From NCBI RefSeq assembly GCF_003151075.1, contig NZ_CP029482.1:4588001-4652000 (forward strand): 64,000 nucleotides of DNA, given 5' to 3'. Every line of letters begins with the position of its first letter. Within the stretch, counting starts at the first letter, position 1. Of this stretch, positions 38,443-47,754 are shown one piece after another. The stretch comes from Pseudomonas sp. 31-12 (lineage in GTDB: Bacteria; Pseudomonadota; Gammaproteobacteria; Pseudomonadales; Pseudomonadaceae). Position numbers and translations under genes: made by a program. Under the pieces are notes generated by a model. The model was not told the origin of the DNA and ran no database searches. It saw nothing but the letters and a program-made list of their open reading frames with translations.

Positions 38443-39960
38443 ATGCACCCTCCTCCTCGTTTCGCCGTCTTACTGTGTTTGGGTATGGTTGCAGGTTGTG
38501 CAGTGGGCCCCGACTACTCAGAACCCAGTGTGGAATTGCCCGAGAATTTCTCGGCGCAAACGTCCAAAGCACGACAAGTGACCGCCGCAAATGCCGATCT
38601 CGCCGCTTGGTGGAACGCATTTAATGACCCGGTACTCAGTCAGCTGATAAATCGAGCACTTGAACAGAACCTCGATTTAGCCCAGGCAAGCGCAAGGATC
38701 GAGCAGGCTCGCGCCGGTTTGGGCGCAGCTAACGCAGCCCTCCTGCCGTCGGCTACCGTCAATGGTCAGGCGGCCCGAGCCCGTCAGTCGTTAGAGACGC
38801 CGTTGGGCCAAGTGCTGAATTCAGACCCTTCCTATAATCGTTACGGCAGTGCCTATGAGGCAAACTTGAATGCCGGCTGGGAGCTGGATGTGTTTGGCGG
38901 GCTACGCCGCAGCAAAGAGGCGGCCTCCGCCGATTATCAGGCCTCACAAGCCGGGGCGATTGCCACACGCCTGGCAGTGGTCGCGCAAACAGCCGACCTT
39001 TACATCAGCATCCGTGGCCTGCAAGCACGCCTGGAAATTGCCCGGCAGCAAGTAGACACACGACAACAACTGCTCACCACCATCGAACATCTCTACGCAA
39101 AAGGCCTGGCGGCTGAACTGCAGTTGAACCAGACCCAAGGCGCGCTGAACCAAGCGCAGGCCACCGTTCCGGTACTGCAAGCAGGCATTGACGCGGCAAT
39201 GAATGCGCTGGATGTCATGTTGGGCAAGGCGCCCGGCACTTACAGCGCGCAGTTGACTAAGCCGGCGCCCATCCCTGATGTGCCAGGCCTCTCGGACATG
39301 GGCGCTCCGGCCGACCTGCTGCGTCGGCGTCCAGACTTGATCGTCGCGGAGCGCCGTCTTGCGGCATCCAGCGCGCGCATCGGCGAAGCCATTTCCGAGT
39401 ACTACCCCAAACTGTCTGTGGCTGCTCTGCTCGGCAGTGCTACCTCGGTATCAAGCGCAAACCTATTCAGCAACAGCGCCAGTCAGGCTTCGGCGGCACT
39501 GGGTATACGCTGGAGGCTGTTCGATTTTGGCCGCATCAACGCTCAAATTGATTTGGCGAAGGGCCAAGAAGCCGAAGCCTTAGCCGCTTACCGCCAGTCC
39601 GTCCTGCGGGCCTGCGAAGATGTTGAAAGCGCTTTTTCGGCGCTGATCAACCGCGAGCAACAATCGACACAACTCGCCCAAGGCGAGTCGGCGTATGCGA
39701 AAGCCCGAGCGACGTCGTTTGTCGCTTATGAAAAAGGCGTGGTCAGCCTGATCGAAGTACTGGATGCCGATGAACACCTTTTAGCGGCATCTGATGGCAG
39801 AGCTCAGGCACAAACTGAATCGGCTCGCGCTGCAGTGGCCACGTTCAAAGCATTGGGAGGTGGCTGGCAGCGAGACGACTCAGATGCTCGCGTTGTCTCA
39901 AAAAGAGCGGGAACTCGAATGTTTTTTCCTGATCCAGGGATATCGAAAGAACTCCAATAA
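38443..39960 (+). CDS. RND outer-membrane channel lipoprotein, NodT/OprM family
   Basis: A 505-residue TolC-like outer-membrane factor. The lipoprotein signal ends in VAGC (Cys19), followed by AVGPDYSEP, the usual OprM-type start. Two OEP domains follow (about 55-240 and 265-460), with the RRRPDLIVAERRLAASSARIGEA motif. It completes the tripartite pump with the adaptor and RND protein across the TetR gene. The C-terminus (about 470-505, SDARVVSKRAGTRMFFPDPG) is unlike OprM tails and may reflect a frame change near the island end. Confidence 0.92.
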   Translation: MHPPPRFAVLLCLGMVAGCAVGPDYSEPSVELPENFSAQTSKARQVTAANADLAAWWNAFNDPVLSQLINRALEQNLDLAQASARIEQARAGLGAANAALLPSATVNGQAARARQSLETPLGQVLNSDPSYNRYGSAYEANLNAGWELDVFGGLRRSKEAASADYQASQAGAIATRLAVVAQTADLYISIRGLQARLEIARQQVDTRQQLLTTIEHLYAKGLAAELQLNQTQGALNQAQATVPVLQAGIDAAMNALDVMLGKAPGTYSAQLTKPAPIPDVPGLSDMGAPADLLRRRPDLIVAERRLAASSARIGEAISEYYPKLSVAALLGSATSVSSANLFSNSASQASAALGIRWRLFDFGRINAQIDLAKGQEAEALAAYRQSVLRACEDVESAFSALINREQQSTQLAQGESAYAKARATSFVAYEKGVVSLIEVLDADEHLLAASDGRAQAQTESARAAVATFKALGGGWQRDDSDARVVSKRAGTRMFFPDPGISKELQ

Positions 39961-40046
39961 AATACGGGCTGGATTAGGATAATCGTAGGGATATGAATAC
40001 CAAAAAAAAGAATAATTTCATTGTAAAACAAATGCTTATTTTTTCT

Positions 40047-40063
40047 GTTCGAGTCCAGGTCGT
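40047..40063 (+). repeat. Right attachment-site copy (attR)
   Basis: GTTCGAGTCCAGGTCGT, a direct copy of the tRNA-Asn 3' segment with no tRNA around it. GCCA at 40065-40068 suggests the copy once extended to the tRNA end, with a two- to three-base loss. Confidence 0.8.
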
Positions 40064-40081
40064 TGCCAGACAGCAATATCG

Positions 40082-40117
40082 AAAAGCCCCTGAATCGAAA
40101 GGTTCAGAGGCTTTTTT
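40082..40117 (+). terminator. Terminator, probably the original tRNA-Asn terminator
   Basis: AAAAGCCCCTGAAT-CGAAA-GGTTCAGAGGCTTTTTT, directly after the attR copy, as expected for the tRNA's own terminator displaced by the island. Confidence 0.75.
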
Positions 40118-40134
40118 GTGGATCCTGGAAAAGC

Positions 40135-40172
40135 AAAAGGCCGATCTGTCTATTCAACAGATCGGCCTTTTT
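40135..40172 (-). terminator. Terminator of the nucleobase permease gene
   Basis: AAAAGGCCGATCTGT-CTATTCA-ACAGATCGGCCTTTTT: a long symmetrical stem with A and T tracts, able to terminate both strands; it lies 15 bases past the permease stop. Confidence 0.85.
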
Positions 40173-40186
40173 AGCAGGTGATGCCG

Positions 40187-41704
40187 TTAGACATGCTCAC
40201 TGCTTTTCGCGTGAGCCGCACGATGCTCGCTCGAATCATGGGCTGCTTCCACCACCGGAATCTCATTCCCGTCGCAGTCACGCAGCTTGCCTTCGCTGAA
40301 GTAATCCCCTTCACGCAACGCCGCCAGGTCCTGGTAACGCAGCACCCGTTCCGTACCGGCGGCAAACACCGATTGCTGATCCGAGTTACCGGCGGTGAGG
40401 TGGTTGAAGGCCAGGTTCAGCACGATGGCCATGATCGCCGAGGAGCTGATGCCCGAGTGGAAGATGGTCGCGAACCAGCTTGGGAAGTGGTCGTAGAAAT
40501 TCGGCGCGGCGATCGGGATCATGCCGAAGCCGATGGAGGTGGCGACGATGATCAGGTTGACGTTGTTGCGGTAATCAACCTTGGACAGCGTGCGAATGCC
40601 ACTGGCCGCCACGGTGCCGAACAGCACGATGCCAGCGCCGCCGAGTACCGAGGTCGGTACTGCGGCGATGACCCGGCCCATGAACGGCAGCAGACCGAGA
40701 ATCACCAGGAACAAGCCGCCGGTGGCGACCACGAAACGACTCTTGATGCCGGTCACGGCCACCAGCCCGACGTTCTGGGCGAAGGCGCTTTGGGTGAAGG
40801 AGCCGAAGATCGGCGCGATCATGCTCGACAGCATGTCGGCGCGCAGGCCGTTGCCCAGGCGTTTGGAGTCGACCTTGGTGTCGATGATTTCACCGACGGC
40901 GAGGATGTCCGCCGAGGTTTCCACCAGAGTCACCATGACCACGATGCACATCGACAGGATCGCGGCTAAATGGAAGGTCGGCACGCCGAAGTGGAACGGG
41001 GTCGGAAAGCCGAACATCGGGCCTTGCGTGACCGACGAGAAGTCCGCCATGCCGAGGAACACCGCGAGGATCGTGCCGATGACCATCGCCAGCAGGATCG
41101 ACAAACGGGAGATGGTCGCGCTACCGATCTTGCTCAGCAGCAGCACCAACACCAGCGTCACCGCCGCCAGACCGATGTTGGCCATGCTGCCGAAGTCCGG
41201 GGCATGGCTATTGCCGCCCATGGCCCAGCGTGCAGCCACTGGCATCAGCGTCAGGCCGATGGTGGTGATCACGATGCCCGTCACCAGCGGCGGGAAGAAC
41301 TTGGTGATTCGTGAGAAAACCGGCGTGATCAGTAACCCGATCAACGACGCGGCGATCACCGCCCCGAGAATCGACTGAAAGCCGCCCTCCCCGCCGCTGC
41401 TGACAATCGCCACCATCGTTGCGACGCCCGAGAACGACACGCCCTGTACCAGCGGCAACTGACACCCGAAAAACGGTAAACCGAGGGTCTGCAGCAATGT
41501 CGCCAAGCCCCCCGCAAACAATGAAGCAGCAATCAACAAACCGATGTCCGCCGGCGAAAGCCCGGCCGCCTGGCCGATGATCAAAGGCACCGCGACGATG
41601 CCGCCGTACATGGTCAGAACATGTTGCAGGCCGTAAGCCATATTCGCGCCGACCCCGAGGTTTTCGTCCTCAGGCCGTTGGTGTGAAACATGGGGCGTTT
41701 TCAT
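40187..41704 (-). CDS. NCS2-family nucleobase (xanthine/uric acid) permease
   Basis: A 505-residue inner-membrane symporter of the nucleobase-ascorbate/NCS2 family with about 14 membrane segments. The start has the family GLQHVLTMYGGIVAVPLI segment, then PLVQGVSFSGVATMVAI, the TM8 QSAFAQNVGLVAVTGIKSR signature and the C-terminal VNLIIVATSIGFGMIP. This is nearer to xanthine/urate carriers than to UraA. It has an unusual hydrophilic C-terminal tail (about 445-505). Upstream palindromes suggest control by a dimeric regulator. Confidence 0.88.
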   Translation of the reverse strand: MKTPHVSHQRPEDENLGVGANMAYGLQHVLTMYGGIVAVPLIIGQAAGLSPADIGLLIAASLFAGGLATLLQTLGLPFFGCQLPLVQGVSFSGVATMVAIVSSGGEGGFQSILGAVIAASLIGLLITPVFSRITKFFPPLVTGIVITTIGLTLMPVAARWAMGGNSHAPDFGSMANIGLAAVTLVLVLLLSKIGSATISRLSILLAMVIGTILAVFLGMADFSSVTQGPMFGFPTPFHFGVPTFHLAAILSMCIVVMVTLVETSADILAVGEIIDTKVDSKRLGNGLRADMLSSMIAPIFGSFTQSAFAQNVGLVAVTGIKSRFVVATGGLFLVILGLLPFMGRVIAAVPTSVLGGAGIVLFGTVAASGIRTLSKVDYRNNVNLIIVATSIGFGMIPIAAPNFYDHFPSWFATIFHSGISSSAIMAIVLNLAFNHLTAGNSDQQSVFAAGTERVLRYQDLAALREGDYFSEGKLRDCDGNEIPVVEAAHDSSEHRAAHAKSSEHV

Positions 41705-41757
41705 GGTTGGGGGGTTCCCTGGTTTTTTGTTATGCGCACACTGTATGCAAGACTCAG

Positions 41758-41814
41758 GACAAATGTCTATAGAGTTGTATACAACTCATCAGTCAGATAA
41801 TGGACATATGTCCA
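41758..41814. promoter_or_regulatory. Palindrome cluster upstream of the permease
   Basis: GAGTTGTATACAACTC (41772-41787) is a perfect 16-base palindrome of the kind bound by GntR-type regulators. TGGACATATGTCCA (41801-41814) is a perfect 14-base palindrome, with a near copy GGACAAATGTCT at 41758-41769. All lie 55-110 bases before the permease start. Confidence 0.55.
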
Positions 41815-41874
41815 TGCTGCCCTTTTGCCGCGCGGGTTCCCCTCCAAAAAATCTTGAAATACATCTACTCTCTA

Positions 41875-41895
41875 TATGCATATTAAATATGCATA
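41875..41895. promoter_or_regulatory. 21-base palindrome upstream of the BrnA-like gene
   Basis: TATGCATATT-A-AATATGCATA, perfect arms, 38 bases before the BrnA-like start. Antitoxins of this type repress their own operon, so this is a candidate operator. Confidence 0.55.
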
Positions 41896-41932
41896 AATGC
41901 GCCTTTCGACATCTTGTCTCGAGGCCGTACCA

Positions 41933-42244
41933 ATGAAAGACCAATACGATTTCAGCACCTCCGAACGTGGAGTGGTTGCCTCCAGCAAAGGCAAAACCCG
42001 GATTACCATCATGTTAGATGATGCCGTTATTGAGGCGGCTCGATCGCTGGCAGAAAGCGAGGGATACGGTTATCAGACGGTGATCAATAACGCCCTGCGT
42101 CAAACACTTCTAAGCCATAAAGGCTGTGTGGTGGGTGTCGGAAAAATCAAAAAAGGGATTACAGCCTCCGAGCTGAAAACGCTGGAGGACAAACTGCTCG
42201 AAGTCGCCAGCGATATCCACCGCATGATGGAACCTGAAATTTGA
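41933..42244 (+). CDS. BrnA-like antitoxin/DNA-binding protein without BrnT partner
   Basis: A 103-residue protein resembling BrnA: MKDQYDFSTSERGVVASSKG, GKTRITIMLDDAVIEAARSLAES and the GYGYQTVINNALRQTL ribbon-helix-helix end. BrnA normally neutralises the RNase toxin BrnT, encoded just upstream. Here only a 230-base non-coding region with palindromes lies upstream and a membrane protein gene follows, so the antitoxin appears orphan. The start at 41933 fits the family; a start at 41897 would overlap the palindrome region. It may act as a transcription regulator. Confidence 0.75.
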   Translation: MKDQYDFSTSERGVVASSKGKTRITIMLDDAVIEAARSLAESEGYGYQTVINNALRQTLLSHKGCVVGVGKIKKGITASELKTLEDKLLEVASDIHRMMEPEI

Positions 42245-42335
42245 CCCTGGCAACTTCGATATCCCTGACAGAGTCGCTCTGCACGGCACCTGATAGACTG
42301 CGCCGAGCCGGCCACTCTGTCGGTGTCGGACATGG

Positions 42336-42806
42336 ATGCCTACCCCCTTGATCAGCGAATCGACACTCAGCCACCTTTGGCAGACCTTCATCCTGGCGTA
42401 CCGCGCATTTCGCAATGTCGTGGCCGTGCAAGCATTCATCATTGCGTTGTATTTTGTTTGGGGTATGCCTGAGCTGACGGTAGCGCTCTGGATCTGGATC
42501 TGGCTCGGTGTTTTTGCATGTTTTATCGTCGGCGGAGTCTGGTTCGGAGCGTTGCCATTGGTCTTGGGCTTCACGCCTCTGTACGCCTGGATCAGCGCAA
42601 AGGGATATGCGAACTGGATTACCGGTCTATTGGCAGGATTGGCGATTGCCGGGGTCGTCTGTCTTCACCCAAAGCTGCGACTGCTCTGGTATTTCTGGAT
42701 GGTCGATGGGGCGCTGGTCGGACTGCTTACTCACTGGGCCTGGCGGACAAACGCAATAGCGCAAACTGACGAACTCAGCCTGCGCCAGACATCATCACCG
42801 CCCTGA
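42336..42806 (+). CDS. Hypothetical membrane protein
   Basis: A 156-residue integral membrane protein with four or five hydrophobic segments (about 22-45, 47-66, 68-88, 93-108, 113-133) and a polar C-terminal tail (QTDELSLRQTSSPP). No family recognised. It follows the BrnA-like gene by 91 bases on the same strand and faces the acetyltransferase gene. Atypical Trp-rich helices. Confidence 0.7.
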   Translation: MPTPLISESTLSHLWQTFILAYRAFRNVVAVQAFIIALYFVWGMPELTVALWIWIWLGVFACFIVGGVWFGALPLVLGFTPLYAWISAKGYANWITGLLAGLAIAGVVCLHPKLRLLWYFWMVDGALVGLLTHWAWRTNAIAQTDELSLRQTSSPP

Positions 42807-42874
42807 AAACAATCGAACAACTCAAGCTTTTGCCCAGAATCGACGGCAAGACGCCGACACGGGCATTTCAGGTT

Positions 42875-43702
42875 TCAGTCTGGTTCAATCAACCGCCCAA
42901 GCACCTGCCGCAACCCCGCATGCTCCGGCACGCGAATCCCGAACTCCCCCTCCAGCAACCCGATCAACTCCTCCACATTTGCCACCTGCCGCCGTTCGCT
43001 CTCGGCGCCCACCCGATGAATCGCAAAACTGCCATTGTTCAACGTGCGCCTCCAGCCATCCCCGGTACGCGCGACCATCAGTTGCTTGGCAAACGATGAT
43101 TCCGGATGGGTCGAGACATACCAGTTGCCGACGGCGTAATCGATGTCTTCCTGGCGCTGCAGATCGAAGATGTACATCGGCCGCCACTCGCCGCCGACGT
43201 TGGCGCGCAGAGTGTAGCCGTCTGCATGGCGCTCGATGCGATACGGTTCGTGGGGCGTGGGTTGTGCCGCATCGGTGTCGAGCAGGAGCGGTGCGGTCGG
43301 CACCATGCCGCCGAAGCCGACGTCGGTGATGTAGCGCACGCCGTCCAGAGTGACCAGGCTCAAGCGGTGCGTGCGGGCAGTCCACGCACCTTCCGGCTGG
43401 CCCATCACCACCCGACCGGTGATGCCATGGGCGTCGAAGCCGAGCTCCTGAAGCAACATCAGAAACGCGTAGTTGAGTTCGTAGCAGTACCCGCCGCGCC
43501 CCTCGTGCAGGATTTTCTGTTCGATGGAGGGCAGGTCGATGCGTACCGGCTCGCCGGACAGCGTGGTGAGGTTTTCGAACGGGAAGGCCCCGGTATGGCG
43601 CAGCTGAAGTTGGCGCAGGGTGTCCAGGGTTGGCGCCGGGGGCGCGTCGAAACCCAGGCGTTGCAGGTATGACGCTCGGTTCGTCAGGCGTGGCTCGCTC
43701 AT
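42875..43702 (-). CDS. nat: Arylamine N-acetyltransferase
   Basis: A 275-residue NAT that transfers acetyl from acetyl-CoA to arylamines, hydrazines and related compounds. The cysteine-protease-like triad is visible: Cys73 (GRGGYCYELN), His112 (ARTHRLSLV) and Asp127 (YITDVGFGG). The start at 43702 has AAGGA nine bases upstream; a longer frame to 43807 would add 35 unlikely residues. Confidence 0.94.
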   Translation of the reverse strand: MSEPRLTNRASYLQRLGFDAPPAPTLDTLRQLQLRHTGAFPFENLTTLSGEPVRIDLPSIEQKILHEGRGGYCYELNYAFLMLLQELGFDAHGITGRVVMGQPEGAWTARTHRLSLVTLDGVRYITDVGFGGMVPTAPLLLDTDAAQPTPHEPYRIERHADGYTLRANVGGEWRPMYIFDLQRQEDIDYAVGNWYVSTHPESSFAKQLMVARTGDGWRRTLNNGSFAIHRVGAESERRQVANVEELIGLLEGEFGIRVPEHAGLRQVLGRLIEPD

Positions 43703-43814
43703 TGCTAGGTCCTTATGCATGGGGCCGCGGATCTCTCCGCCGATGGGCGCCATGTATAAGGGATAAAGCGGTTCGACTGACAATTGATTTAGCCAATCGC
43801 CCGCCACCCAAAGA

Positions 43815-44609
43815 TCAACGCCGCTTGCGCGAACTCAAGCGAATCCACGTCGGCGCGTGATCGCTGGCGTGCGGTTCGTTGCGCACCCAGGCATCGACCC
43901 CGGCCTCATGCAGATAAGGACTCAGGCCTGAGTTGAGCAACAGATGATCAATGCGCAACCCCGAGTTTTTCTGCCAGTGCTGCCGGAAATAATCCCAGAA
44001 GGTGTAGAGCCGATCCTCCGGGTACAGATGACGCAGGGAATCGGTCCAGCCCTGATCCAGCAAGCGCTGGTAGCACTCGCGACTTTGCGGTTGCAGCAAG
44101 GCGTCCTTGAGCCACGAGCGCGGGTTGTAGATGTCGAGGTCGGTGGGTACCACGTTGTAGTCGCCGGCCAGCACCACCGGGTGTTCGCTGTTTTGCAGGT
44201 CCTTGGCATAAGCAATCAACCGCTCGAACCACGCCAATTTGTAGTCGAACTTAGGCCCCGGTTGCGGATTTCCGTTGGGCAAATACAGGCAGCCCACCAG
44301 AATTCCGTGCACCGCAGCCTCCAGGTAGCGGCTATGGGTGTCGGCGTCATCACCCGGCAGCCCGCGCCGGCTCTCCAAAGGTTGCGCATCACGGGCCAGA
44401 ATCGCCACCCCGTTCCACGACGATTGACCTTGCCAGATGGCACCGTAGCCAATGGCCTCTAGCTCGGCGGCCGGAAACGCGCTGTCCACCGACTTGAGCT
44501 CCTGCAAGCAGGCAATGTCCGGCTTTTCGCGCTCAAGCCAGGCCAGCAGATTCGGCAGCCGGGCACGCATGCCGTTGACGTTGAAGGTGGCGATTTTCAG
44601 GTTTTTCAT
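43815..44609 (-). CDS. xthA: Exodeoxyribonuclease III
   Basis: A 264-residue Mg-dependent AP endonuclease/3'-5' exonuclease of base-excision repair. Motifs: KIATFNVNGMRARL, PDIACLQELK (metal-binding Glu), VLAGDYNVVP and the C-terminal SDHAPTW with catalytic His. Begins at MKNLKIATFNVNG, the family start. A paralogue may exist elsewhere, as pseudomonads often carry two. Confidence 0.94.
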   Translation of the reverse strand: MKNLKIATFNVNGMRARLPNLLAWLEREKPDIACLQELKSVDSAFPAAELEAIGYGAIWQGQSSWNGVAILARDAQPLESRRGLPGDDADTHSRYLEAAVHGILVGCLYLPNGNPQPGPKFDYKLAWFERLIAYAKDLQNSEHPVVLAGDYNVVPTDLDIYNPRSWLKDALLQPQSRECYQRLLDQGWTDSLRHLYPEDRLYTFWDYFRQHWQKNSGLRIDHLLLNSGLSPYLHEAGVDAWVRNEPHASDHAPTWIRLSSRKRR

Positions 44610-44708
44610 GGGCCGAGGCTCGCAACGGATGGACGGTATCCAGTTGTGACCGGGGTGCGTGATGGCAGTTGCCACGACAAACGAATCAGGCGACTAAAGG
44701 TCCCCCCA

Positions 44709-47279
44709 TTACACCGGATGCTCGTCATGCGATGCCTTGAGCAATGGCAACAGCGCCTGATTTTCCATCGGTCGGCTGAGGTAAAAACCTTGCACTTCAT
44801 GACACTCGTCTGAGATCAGGAAGTCCAGTTGCTCCAGCGTCTCGACGCCCTCTGCGGTCACGGTCAGTCCCATGGCCTTGCCCAGGTTGATGATCGCCTG
44901 CACGACCGCACGGTCGTTGCCGGTGCCGCTCATGGACGAGATGAAACGCTTGTCGATCTTGATCCCGTCGAACGGATACGTGCGCAGGTAACCCAGCGAC
45001 GAATAACCGGTGCCGAAGTCGTCCATGTTCAGCCGCACACCCAGCTCCTTCAGCGAGTTCATGGTCGCGAGAGCGCCGTCGACGTCGTTGAGCATCACGT
45101 TTTCGGTGATTTCCAGCTCCAGTCGACTGGCCGGCAAACGGCTTTGGATCAATGCTTCCCTGACATCCTCCACCACGTCACTGCGCATGAACTGCACGGG
45201 CGACAGGTTGACCGACACCATCAGCTCACCCGGCCAGGTCAGCGCCGTCTCGCACGCTTCGCGCAGCACCCAGCGCCCCAAGGGCACGATCAGATCGGTC
45301 TGCTCGGCCAACGGAATGAACGAGTCAGGGCTCAGCAGCCCTTGCACCGGATGCTGCCAGCGCAGCAACGCTTCGACCGAGACGATCTGCTTGCCATCGA
45401 CGTGATAACGCGGCTGATAGTGCATTACGAACTCGTTGTTCTTGATCGCCTGGCGCAGGTCGTTTTCCAGTTTGCGGCGATGCTGGATCTGATCGTTCAT
45501 GTGCGGCGCAAAGTAGCACCAGGTTTTCTTGCCATCGGATTTGGCCTGATACAGCGCGATGTCGGCACAGCGGATCAGTTCCTCCGGCATATGCCCCTGA
45601 CGCCGACTCAAGGCGATGCCGATGCTGGCGCCGATGTGCAGCGTGTGATGGTCATAATGAATCGGCTGCTGCAGGCTTTCGAGGATACGCTCGCAAATCC
45701 GGTCGATTTCCGTGTGGATGTCCATGCCATTGAGCACCAGCACAAACTCGTCACCGCCCAGGCGGGCGACCAGGTCAATGTCCCGCGTGCACTCACGCAA
45801 GCGGGTGGCCACTTCCAGCAACACCGCATCACCGGCCGGGTGGCCGAGGGAATCATTGATCGGCTTGAAGTTGTCCAGGTCGATCATCAACAACGTCAGC
45901 GGTGCCGAATGCTCCTTCAGCACCAACGCATCTTCGAGGTAACGCGCCAGTTTGTTGCGATTGGGCAGGCCGGTCAGCGCGTCGTGCAACGACAGATGCT
46001 GGATCTGCGCATGGGCGGCGACTTCATCGGTGATGTCACTGGCCGTTCCGCGATAACCCAGCACCGCGCCTTTGCTGTGGATCGGTCGTGCCGACACCCG
46101 ACAGACACGTTGCTGTCCGGATTGATCGCGATAGGAACAGCGCAGGTGGCTGACGTTGTGTTCTTCGTTGAGCTTGTCCAGCCACAGTGACAACGGCGTG
46201 GTATCGCAATACAACAGCTGCTCGATGTCCTGCCCCAGCCATTGTTGATCGGAGAAACCGGTGACGGCGCCGAAGCGTCCTGACAGATACGTGATTCGGT
46301 GTTTGTCGTCGATTTCCCAGATCCAGTCGGAAGCAGCCTCGGCCACTGCACGAAAACGCTCTTCACTGGCCTCCAGCGCCTGATTCGACAGATCCAGATT
46401 GATGTAACTGGCGTCCACGTGCCTTGAGGTGCGCAATACATAACGAAAGAACCAAGCCGTCAGCAACGCCAGAATCAACAGCGCCCCGCCCAGTGGCGGC
46501 AGCAGTGACCAAAGCAATTGATGGCCTGGCTGCTCGAGCCGCGAGACCAGGCTGTAACCGGTACCCGTGAGTGCAACCGCAGGTTGACCGGGAGCCAGGG
46601 TGTTGTCGAGCGCGAGGCTCAAGTCATGTAAACCGTAATCGGCACTCAAGGCGCTGAGCTTTTCCGGACTCAATTGATCGACGAACATCAGCACCGAGGT
46701 GCTTTTGGGATCGACCGCAGGCCGTTCGTCGTTGGGCACGATCGCGGCAGCCGTCAACAGCGCGGGTTGGCCCTCGAACAACGTGAAGCGGCTGATGGGC
46801 ACGAGCAGGCTTTCCTGCTCCTGAACCTCTTCGATCAATGCAGGCATCGATATCGAAAGGAGAGCCGCCGCGTCATCCTGCACCAGAAGGCCGCGCACCG
46901 TGGCGTATTTGCTCCGCTGGTGATCGACCACGAAGACACCGTCGTAATGGTCCATGGTGAACAAGGTTTTACCCATGTTCTGCTCGACGTAAGCCCACGT
47001 TACATCGACCTCACCGTTGAGATGGTCGTAGGCAGTGGTCCAGGTCGCATAACTGGCGACGTAGTTTTTCGAGGCTGAAATGCGGTTTTCCAGCGCACGC
47101 TGGGTGTAAAACGTGGTCTTGGCCAGGTCCTGGGCATCGAGCCGGCCGGCAATGCTGAACAAGGCAACGAGGGCGATCAGCACCCCTAATACAAATACCA
47201 GTCCGACGGACCAGACCAGGTTCCGTGTGATCGGTGTATGGCGCCCGGGGGCGGTGGTGGTCGTAGCGGTCAATTCCAT
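44709..47279 (-). CDS. CHASE4-PAS-GGDEF-EAL membrane protein
   Basis: An 856-residue c-di-GMP enzyme. TM1 (about 20-44) and TM2 (about 256-278) bracket a periplasmic CHASE4-like sensor domain (FYTQRALENRISASKNYVASYATW). A cytoplasmic PAS domain (about 305-425), a GGDEF domain (GGDEF near 506 with RDID as the RxxD inhibitory site) and an EAL domain (EALLRW near 633, DDFGTGYSS) follow. Both catalytic motifs are intact. The start at 47279 (MELTATTTTAPG) has AGGAT ten bases upstream; a longer frame to 47351 is less likely. Confidence 0.92.
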   Translation of the reverse strand: MELTATTTTAPGRHTPITRNLVWSVGLVFVLGVLIALVALFSIAGRLDAQDLAKTTFYTQRALENRISASKNYVASYATWTTAYDHLNGEVDVTWAYVEQNMGKTLFTMDHYDGVFVVDHQRSKYATVRGLLVQDDAAALLSISMPALIEEVQEQESLLVPISRFTLFEGQPALLTAAAIVPNDERPAVDPKSTSVLMFVDQLSPEKLSALSADYGLHDLSLALDNTLAPGQPAVALTGTGYSLVSRLEQPGHQLLWSLLPPLGGALLILALLTAWFFRYVLRTSRHVDASYINLDLSNQALEASEERFRAVAEAASDWIWEIDDKHRITYLSGRFGAVTGFSDQQWLGQDIEQLLYCDTTPLSLWLDKLNEEHNVSHLRCSYRDQSGQQRVCRVSARPIHSKGAVLGYRGTASDITDEVAAHAQIQHLSLHDALTGLPNRNKLARYLEDALVLKEHSAPLTLLMIDLDNFKPINDSLGHPAGDAVLLEVATRLRECTRDIDLVARLGGDEFVLVLNGMDIHTEIDRICERILESLQQPIHYDHHTLHIGASIGIALSRRQGHMPEELIRCADIALYQAKSDGKKTWCYFAPHMNDQIQHRRKLENDLRQAIKNNEFVMHYQPRYHVDGKQIVSVEALLRWQHPVQGLLSPDSFIPLAEQTDLIVPLGRWVLREACETALTWPGELMVSVNLSPVQFMRSDVVEDVREALIQSRLPASRLELEITENVMLNDVDGALATMNSLKELGVRLNMDDFGTGYSSLGYLRTYPFDGIKIDKRFISSMSGTGNDRAVVQAIINLGKAMGLTVTAEGVETLEQLDFLISDECHEVQGFYLSRPMENQALLPLLKASHDEHPV

Positions 47280-47400
47280 GCATGGGATCCTGTCAATCGA
47301 TTGCCTGATCGGGTGGATGACAGGCAAGCGTCCATTGACCATAGCAGTCATGGTCCTTCATGGCCCCACACTATTGCCAATCGACAGCCGCTACCCTGTA

Positions 47401-47754
47401 ATGGCATGCATCACCCGCAACCTTTTTATGTCGAGAACCGAAATCGGCAGCAGCTGGATCTCTGCGCGCTGGCAGAAAACCTTCGTCAACACCGAGGCCA
47501 AATACCTGATGCTGCGTTACGCCTTCGAGGTGCTGGACTGCGTGCGAGTGCAATTCACCACCGACGAAAACAACCAGAAGTCGCGCAACGCGATCTTGCG
47601 GCTTGGCGCGCAACAGGAAGGCATCGTGCGCCACGAACGAATCATGCCGGATGGGCGCAAGCGTAACTCGGTACGGTTCAGCATCATTGATGAGGAGTGG
47701 CCGTTGGTGCGGGAAAATCTCGAGAAAAAACTGACCCGATACAACCTTCGCTGA
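47401..47754 (+). pseudogene. 5'-truncated GNAT (RimJ/RimL-type) acetyltransferase
   Basis: The translated frame from about 47431 (TEIGSSWISARWQKTFVNTEAKYLML...) matches only the C-terminal half of RimJ/RimL-like acetyltransferases, including the acetyl-CoA-binding segment and RLGAQQEGIVRHERI. The N-terminal half of about 90 residues is missing; the sequence upstream is the start of the GGDEF-EAL gene on the other strand. It is probably a remnant, although a 117-residue product from ATG 47401 could be made. Confidence 0.65.

Noticed and set aside
39804..40076. 90-codon minus-strand frame spanning the attR copy
   Set aside because: Mostly antisense of the outer-membrane channel gene and continues through the attachment site; no support.
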